From Cordia subcordata (Eukaryota; Streptophyta; Magnoliopsida; Boraginales; Cordiaceae), in NCBI GenBank assembly GCA_028554755.1, contig JAPTOF010000016.1, positions 12,539,501-12,603,500 on the forward strand: 64,000 nucleotides of DNA, written 5' to 3'. The notes under the pieces are model-generated. The model worked only from the letters and a program-made list of their open reading frames with translations. It made no database searches and was not told the origin of the DNA. This document shows, piece after piece, positions 58,024 through 64,000 of the stretch; position 1 is the stretch's first letter; every line of letters starts with the position of its first letter. The position numbers were made by a program, and so were the translations under genes.

Positions 58024-58028
58024 AATAG

Positions 58029-59704
58029 GAACAGAGAATACTATAGAATAGTATTCTTGAACTAATTATGCTTTAGGCATACAAGGTAACATGTAGAGTG
58101 ATAGGTTAATCCTTTGCAAAATCAATCAAAGCAATACATATAGATCTGTCACTCGAAGGACGCTACGCATCTTCATGACTGATTTATAGACATAAGTGCA
58201 CCAAAGATTGGGAAAGATATTAATTGAACTGATCTAGAAACTTAACCAGATTGTTCCATCTATAGGTAAACTACAAAGCCTCGACCATGATCTTTCTTAA
58301 CTTGAATCCTTAAAAACAAGAAGTACAGCAGAATCTCATACTGTAGCTTCAGCTAGGTTATCAGCGTCATGTTGATTTTCAGAGCATCACTTAAATTATG
58401 AACAAGGTGATGAATGGTTTCCTGTTAAATGATTACTTGTGTATGATAGTTCATTTAGATATTTGGCTCTGGTTTCCTGTTTTCTTATTTTTTGTTCTGG
58501 AAGGCTTGAGTGTTTAACAGTGATCTTTTTCCTATTTAGAGCCTGTTCCCTCCGATATATCAGTACACTAATATAACGTATATAGATCACAGTATGATAG
58601 CAATGGTAATGACTACAGTCGAAGAGAATTTGGGACAGCATTGGATAATATTAGCCGCTATAGGTTGGGTTATTAGGATACTCATTACTCAACTAGTTAT
58701 GTCCCTCTTACTGAATTTTCTAAAGATTCGGAAGATACCAACTCTAACCAGTCTTCCAAGTTGTGTATCGTGTTTATTAGTGGAACTTAGTGTAAACTAG
58801 TATGCTATTAGTCTATGCTGATATTTTATATACTTTATATGGAAAGCTGCTATTATCTGTAATGATATGTGAACTTTTCATTTGAGAACTTCTTCTTTCC
58901 CAGTTAATCTTTAGCTATATATCAGGGTTACTTCATATTGGTTTCCACAATAGGGATTTTCATTAAGATCAGTGATGCTGCTACTCTAGTTTGTTTTTAG
59001 AACTTCAGCTATCTAATATTAAAACATCCCCAAATTCACGAACTTTCATGTTTTTGTTAATGTAATTTAATATATTAAAGCTCGTTTGATCACCTGATTT
59101 GGTGGTTTTCTTGGATAGTCTTCCAGCCCATCCCTTCCACATAGCTCTTTTTTGGTTATTTTAATGATAATTTTCGTTTTTGACCCTGCCTAAGTCATAA
59201 TTTTTCACTTCTTGACATATTTAACGGGGATTAATGAAATTCACTGAAGCATGTCTGTGGGTCTTTCCATTTGTGACAGTTCTGTTAGAAGTGGCAAAAG
59301 AGAATAATATGAAATCCATACTTGTGCCATTTCAATTGATTTGTTGTGGTCTTGATGGAATTCCTTCAAAATTTAACCATCTTGACCATAAAGTTTGCTC
59401 TTAATATTGGGCACTAGTAGGTAATTCACACTATTTCTCCACTATGTATCTCCAAAATAAAAAGCTTACAAAAGAAAGTTTTATTAATAAGATATGTATA
59501 CTCTTCCGAGGAGTTTAATTAGGATAGCGGATTAGTTTTGATCTTTGAAACCTTTTGTTTTGCATTCTTTGTCAACTGAATCTTATGTGCATTTGGTGCA
59601 TGTTTTCCATGTTAACTAGTAGACTCTTTAGTTTGCTTGCTGGGACTGAAAAAACATAGAAGCATCGACATGAACACCTGATGTTCTTTATGGTAGTTAG
59701 ACAT
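58029..59704 (+). pseudogene. Host gene-like remnant right of element E
   Basis: Two plus-strand stretches read like real protein exons. 58250-58370: KLQSLDHDLS, a stop, then LESLKTRSTAESHTVASARLSAS. 58594-58790: after a possible acceptor (ATCACAG at about 58592), YDSNGNDYSRREFGTALDN, then ISRYRLGY, a stop, and DTHYSTSYVPLTEFSKDSED. Each has an in-frame stop. The low-complexity and charged make-up resembles exons of a regulatory protein, but I cannot name it. Element E sits between this and 52953-54866. The rest to 59704 is intron-like. Confidence 0.4.
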
Positions 59705-59868
59705 TGTTGAAGGAAATAAGATATTAGAATTGAAGAGAAAAGGCTTGATACATATTGTGTATTTGGCCCTATTTATAAAATACCAAGTTTCCTATCTCTC
59801 CACTTACCATAACTCTATTACCATAACTCTATTGCCATAACTCTATTACCCTATTTCTACTACTAACA
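59705..59868 (-). repeat. 3' LTR of element H
   Basis: 164 bp, TGTTGAAGG to CTAACA. It contains about three tandem copies of a 15-bp unit (CCATAACTCTATTAC) at 59806-59850. The LTR is unusually short. Confidence 0.82.
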
Positions 59869-59884
59869 CTCCCCCTTAAGCTGG

Positions 59885-60541
59885 AGCATAAATATCATGT
59901 GTGCCTAGCTTGTTACAAATGTACTTCACACGAGGACCCCTTAAGGATTTAGTAAAGAGATTTGCTAACTGATCATTTGAATTGACATGTGATGTAACAA
60001 TCTCCTTAGCTAATACTTTACTCCTTACAAAGTGACAATCGACTTCAATGTGCTTGGCCCTTTCACGGAAGACGGGATTGGTTACAATATGTATTGCTAC
60101 TTAGTTATCACATATTAACTTCATAGGCTGAGAGCAATGTTCCCCAAGTTCCTCCAGCAAATGTTTCACCCAAATTAACTCACACAGCATTAATGCCATA
60201 GCTCTATATTTAGATTCTATACTTGAGCAGGCTACGACTGATTGTTTCTTACTTTTCCAAGAGACGAGATTTTCACCAATGAACACACAATATCCAGAGG
60301 TGGACTGCCTATCATCTGGACATCTTGCCCAATCTGCGTCAAAATAGCCAACAATGCTCATGCCTTTTCCTCTCCTTTTATATAGCAGTCCTCTTCCTTG
60401 AGCACTCTTAATATTTTGTAGGATACGAATGACAGCATCCCAATGAATTTTCCGTGGTGAATTCAAGAATTGACATACCACACTCACTATAGAGGAAATA
60501 TCTGGGTGAGTTACAATAAGATAATTGAGCTTGCCTACCAA
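59885..60541 (-). pseudogene. Copia RNase H of element H
   Basis: Frame 60541-60101 reads MVGKLNYLIVTHPDISSIVSVVCQFL, HWDAVIRILQNIKSAQGRGLLY, VGYFDADWARCPDDRQSTSGYCVF, then SWKSKKQSVVACSSIESKYRAMAL. The catalytic Asp residues in DADW are present; the usual AEAEYRA is ESKYRA. Stops follow LICDN, and the tail (HIEVDCHF, NSNDQLANLFTKSL) lies in 60100-59885. Confidence 0.88.
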
Positions 60542-60699
60542 CCTTCTGTATCTTTTAATGGCTCTTCCTCATTTCGTAGAAGTTTGACGTTTGGGTCCAT
60601 TGGCGACTCACAAGTTTGCACCCAAGCATTCCTACTTCTGTCAACATATCAAGCATATATTTATGCTGAGAAACAAAAATATCTTGATCTGAACAAGCA

Positions 60700-61562
60700 A
60701 CTTTAATTACAAGAAAGTAGTGCAATGATCCCAAGTCTTTTGTTTAAAAGTGTTGATGTAAACATGCCTTCCAGTCACATGTACTTGTAAGATCATCGCC
60801 TGTTATGATAATATCTTCAACATAAACAATTAGTAACAAATGTTTCCCAGCGGAGGTGTATCGATAAAAGACTAAATGACTGACCCCACATCTTGATAAT
60901 CCAAACTTGATGACAGCCTCACTGAATTGACCAAACCATGCTTGAGGTAATTATTTAAGACTATACAACGATTTCTTCAATCAACATACCTTATCGGACT
61001 CCCCCTAAGCAACAAATCCTGGTGGCTGCTCCATGTATACTTCTTCGTCAAGTGAACCATTAAAGAAAGCATTCTAAATGTCAAGTTGATAAAGTGGCCA
61101 GTCAAACATACCTGTAAGAGCAAGAACAATACGAACCGAAGGCATCTTAGCAACAGGGGAAAAGGTATCATCATAATCAACATCATAAACCTATGTATAT
61201 CCTTTTGTGACTAGGCGAGCCTTCAAGCGATCCATAGTTCCATCAAGAGAATACTTTGCTGTATAGACCCAACGATAACCAACAACGGTCTTCCTAAGAG
61301 GTAGATTTACCAAATCCCATGTATTATTAGTTTGTAAAGCCAACATCTCTTCCACCATTATAGCATGCCAACCTGGATGACTAAGTGCCTCTATTAAATT
61401 AGACGGGATAGACACAGACCAAACAGAAGCAATAAACGACCAATACCAGGGTGACAGAGAATGATAGGAAATGAAATTAGATAGCGGATGTTTAGTAGTA
61501 CTAGAGCGAATATCTTTACGGAGTGTAATAGGAATATCCAAGTCAGAGGGCGGAGAAGGCAA
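60700..61562 (-). pseudogene. Copia reverse transcriptase of element H
   Basis: 61562-61191 includes SHPGWHAIMVEEMLALQTNNTWDLVNLPLRKTVVGYRWVYTAKYSLDGTMDRLKARLVTKGYT, the standard start of copia reverse transcriptase. Further along are VKHMFFNGSLDEEVYMEQPPGF-like traces at 61090-61000. The catalytic box is Y-V-E-D at 60813-60824 (Asp-to-Glu change). Stops interrupt the frame near 61190, 61080 and 60960. Confidence 0.88.
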
Positions 61563-61835
61563 AGATCTAGAGAGGGCGAAGCTGGTGGCACAGGAGCAGC
61601 ACCAAGTGGGCGATTACATCGATGATAAGTCTTGAGGTCTAGACGATCCAAGTGTGACAGGGCAAGATTGGGGAAGGGTGGCGCAGGTCAAGGCAGGACA
61701 TCTAACGGAGCACTAAAGAGGGGCATAGGAAGTGGAAGATCATCAACTACTGATGTAGAGGAATATGACGTAGAAGAAAAGAAGGGTTGAGACTCAAAAA
61801 GCGTGACATCAGCACAAAAAAGGAACTTATTCAAC

Positions 61836-62613
61836 TCAAGAAAGTAGCAACTGTAGCTTTTCTTTATGATGAGCATACCCAAGGAAAACACACTTGATGG
61901 CACGTGGACTCAATTTATCAAACCCAAGAGTCAAGATATGAACAAAAAAAACACACCTAAATACCTTATATGGTAATAAAAAAAATAGACTGATGGGGAA
62001 AAGGAACAAAAACCAATATTTGGTTTTGGAAAACAGAGGAAGACATGCGATTAATGAGATAACAGGCAGTGAGAACAACATTGTCCCAAAAACGAAAAGG
62101 AACATTCATGTGAATAAGAAGGGTACGAGCAGTCCCAATTAGGTGCCTGTTCTTATGTTCAGCAACCCTATTTTGCTGAGGGGTGTAAGTGCAATAAGAT
62201 TGATGTATAATGCCACTATTTGGAAGAAAAGAAGAAAAAGACGTAGAAAAATACTATTTGGCATTGTCACTTTGCAAAATACAAATAGATGCATTAAACT
62301 GATTTTTCATTTCAGCACAAAAGAGAGAAAACATGCAAAATAACTTAGAACGATCTTTCATTATATATAACCAAGTAACACGAGAGAAGTCATCAATAAA
62401 ACTAACAAAATAACAATATCCAAACTTGGAAACATGACAACTAGGTCCCAAAATATCATAATGAACTAATTCAAATAGGGCATTACCCTGCTTATTGACA
62501 CGATTAACAAAAGATGTGTGACTATGTTTACCGACAAGACTCATAGTTGATATCTCTAACACTACCCAAACTAGGAACCATGTGCTTAAGACTTGAAATA
62601 TTGGGATGACCAA
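61836..62613 (-). pseudogene. Copia integrase of element H
   Basis: Frame 62613-62254: GKHSHTSFVNRVNKQ, FELVHYDILGPS (first Asp), GYCYFVSFIDDFSRVTWLYIMKDR and ICILQSDNAK (second Asp). Frame 62105-61836 holds the downstream part (KVFRCVFFVHILTLGFDKLSPRAIKCVFLGYAHHKE). Frameshifts separate the two. Confidence 0.85.
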
Positions 62614-62811
62614 GATGGCTATGAATGACTTCAGGGGTGGAAATGACTATAAAAGTTGTAGAAGAATCAATATCAAGGTAGTAAAGGCCACTAGATTCAT
62701 GCACTGTGCCAATCTGCTCATGTGTTCTCTGATCCTGAATAACCACAAAATTAAATGCAAAAGTGATAGAACAATTAAATGATTTAGTTAACTGACTGAT
62801 AGACAACAAAT
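62560..62811 (-). pseudogene. Protease end and integrase zinc region of element H
   Basis: Frame 62809-62560: LSISQLTKSFNCSITFAFNFVVIQDQRT, GTVHESSGLYYLD, IHSHLGHPNISSLKHMVPSLGSV. This is the segment leading to the integrase zinc finger in Ale/Retrofit-like copia elements. It is cut at 62811 by the start of element I. Confidence 0.85.
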
Positions 62812-64000
62812 TGTTAGGATTAGTATGCCCTAAAGCTCACTTGTATATAACGTTTTGCATATTAATCAATGTATAATCATTTTGCTAAATGGCATTACGA
62901 GTTTCTTACGTATTATCTCTGGTATGCTTTAGTGATGTATGTATAAAGGTCTCTTGACTTGAACTAATGACTTGGATGTGCAGTGAGGCTAGACACACAA
63001 TAGGTCCAAGTCTAGATTTAGTCACGTCATAAATTGAGTCTGTAACCGAATGGTAATGTTGGGCACTCTACCAAGATAAGGTTATATTGAGCAAGTCTTC
63101 TCGTTGAGGGTGATCTACCTAGGTCATTGAAGGACTTTTCGGATTTGTCTCGATAGTACGCGTGTCACGTATTAGACAGGACCATTGTGAGTATGTTTTC
63201 TAGAGACATACTATCAAAGAAAGAAAACAAGATTCACTTTGAGCATAAGTGGATGACCTAATGAAGTTAGGGTTTGGTACTTTGATTCACTTTGAGTGAG
63301 ATCTTACTTTATTAGGATTAACAGCATCATATGTTGAGTGCCAAGTTCTAATTAATTAGGACATGCATATGAAATATGGAATCTATGTGCCCCCTTTTGG
63401 GATTATCCATATTTATCATCCAAATCTAGATCTAGTGATACTACCTTTATGGGTGTATCGGTCATATGGCATGAGGGCCGCTTCTGAGATCAAGAGATTC
63501 CATGACTAAGGATGGTTGGCAATAGGACAAGAGACCCAAAAGAAAAGATGCAGCTAAGCAGGTGATGGTACACAGGCCAAAGGACCGGCCTTAGTTGTGG
63601 GTATACATAGAGGAGCATTATGATTGGTTATTTAGTAGGTCAAAGACAAAGTTCACATTCTTTTGTGATAAGCTTTTGGGTAATAGCAATTATTCTTGGA
63701 GTGCAACTTTTATCTTATGATGGAATAGATCGGAGTTAATAATAATTATTATTATGTCGCCTAGATCGGGCAAGGACATTTTTTATTATTTTTGGAAGCC
63801 AAGGTTAATTGTGTCTTCTTGGTTCCTTCCCTAGTTGAAATAACTTTGAGAAAAAAATCTTGAAAGAGCAAATTCCATACAGTGGTAGTAGCCTTATTGG
63901 GCCAAAGCTTGGAATGGGGTTTGGGCTTTCTTTAGAGTCCAAGATAACCTAATTGGGCTTGGGCCTCCATATGGATTATGGACTATGTGTTGGGCTTGAA
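62812..64000 (+). mobile_element. Element I: copia LTR (Angela/BARE-like), truncated by window end
   Basis: Begins TGTTAGGATTAGTATGCCC exactly where the coding homology of H stops. The order of landmarks (TATGCCCTAAAGC, AATAGGTCCAAGTC, CACGTCATAAATTGAG, GTTGGGCACTCTACCAAG) recalls the long LTRs of BARE/Angela elements, which begin TGTTGGAATTATGCCC. At least 1.19 kb; no end or coding part in view, so this is an LTR call by resemblance only. Confidence 0.5.

Larger units (their letters stand above)
59705..62811 (-). mobile_element. Element H: Ty1/copia retrotransposon, 5' part cut off
   Basis: The 3' LTR (59705-59868), polypurine tract (minus GCTTAAGGGGGAG), RNase H, reverse transcriptase, integrase and the end of protease run to 62811, where the LTR of element I begins. 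Gag and the 5' LTR are therefore beyond the window, or lost. Many stops and an altered catalytic box mark it as dead. Confidence 0.88.

Overview
This window is plant nuclear DNA from a flowering plant, probably a eudicot. It is AT-rich, has intron-containing gene structure and carries many LTR retrotransposons of typical plant families. Only one host gene is clearly intact: a six-exon SWEET sugar transporter on the minus strand (10543-12128). Almost everything else is transposable-element sequence. I saw no rRNA, tRNA, CRISPR or bacterial-type features. Boundaries marked by target-site duplications (TSDs) and LTR ends were read directly. Family names come from protein motifs and remembered family traits.

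Layout, left to right. (1) 1-4042: 5' end of a minus-strand Athila-like element (called F), cut by the window edge, with a small two-LTR derivative (E2, 1569-2844, TSD ATTAA) inside its LTR. (2) 5215-10060: a decayed Ty1/copia element (D, TSD GTTTT) just downstream of the SWEET gene. (3) 10380-12260: the SWEET gene with poly(A) signal and TATA box. (4) 12764-14540: two CACTA-like non-autonomous DNA elements upstream of it. (5) 15733-43364: a nested complex. A Tat-type Ty3/gypsy element (C, minus) is interrupted by an Athila-like element A (17770-34450, plus, TSD GTGTC). A is itself interrupted by its relative B (24594-31962, minus, TSD ATATG). C also holds a solo LTR of another family (38353-38727, TSD ATATT) and a hAT-like MITE (40020-40785, TSD CCTGTATC). 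(6) 43370-52300: AT-rich intergenic DNA with remnants of a further non-autonomous LTR element, microsatellites and a CACTA-like fragment. (7) 52491-52949: a Harbinger/Tourist-like MITE (TSD TTA). (8) 54872-58023: an internally deleted Ty3/gypsy element (E, minus, TSD AATAG), the full-length relative of E2, flanked by gene-like but broken host sequence. (9) 59705-62811: a copia element (H, minus) cut at its 5' side by the LTR of another copia element (I), which runs off the right edge.

Elements A, B and F form one family. They share about 1.9-kb LTRs, a tRNA-Asp-type primer site and a conserved 3' segment, and neither A nor B has any reverse transcriptase, RNase H or integrase. A carries an Athila-type gag-protease; B and F instead carry a protein starting with two perfect CCHC zinc knuckles. 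The family thus looks like a set of trans-mobilised parasites with two interchangeable 5' coding modules, and this is the most interesting system in the window. Element C adds a dual RNase H, an antisense ORF downstream of pol and a 69-bp tandem repeat array.
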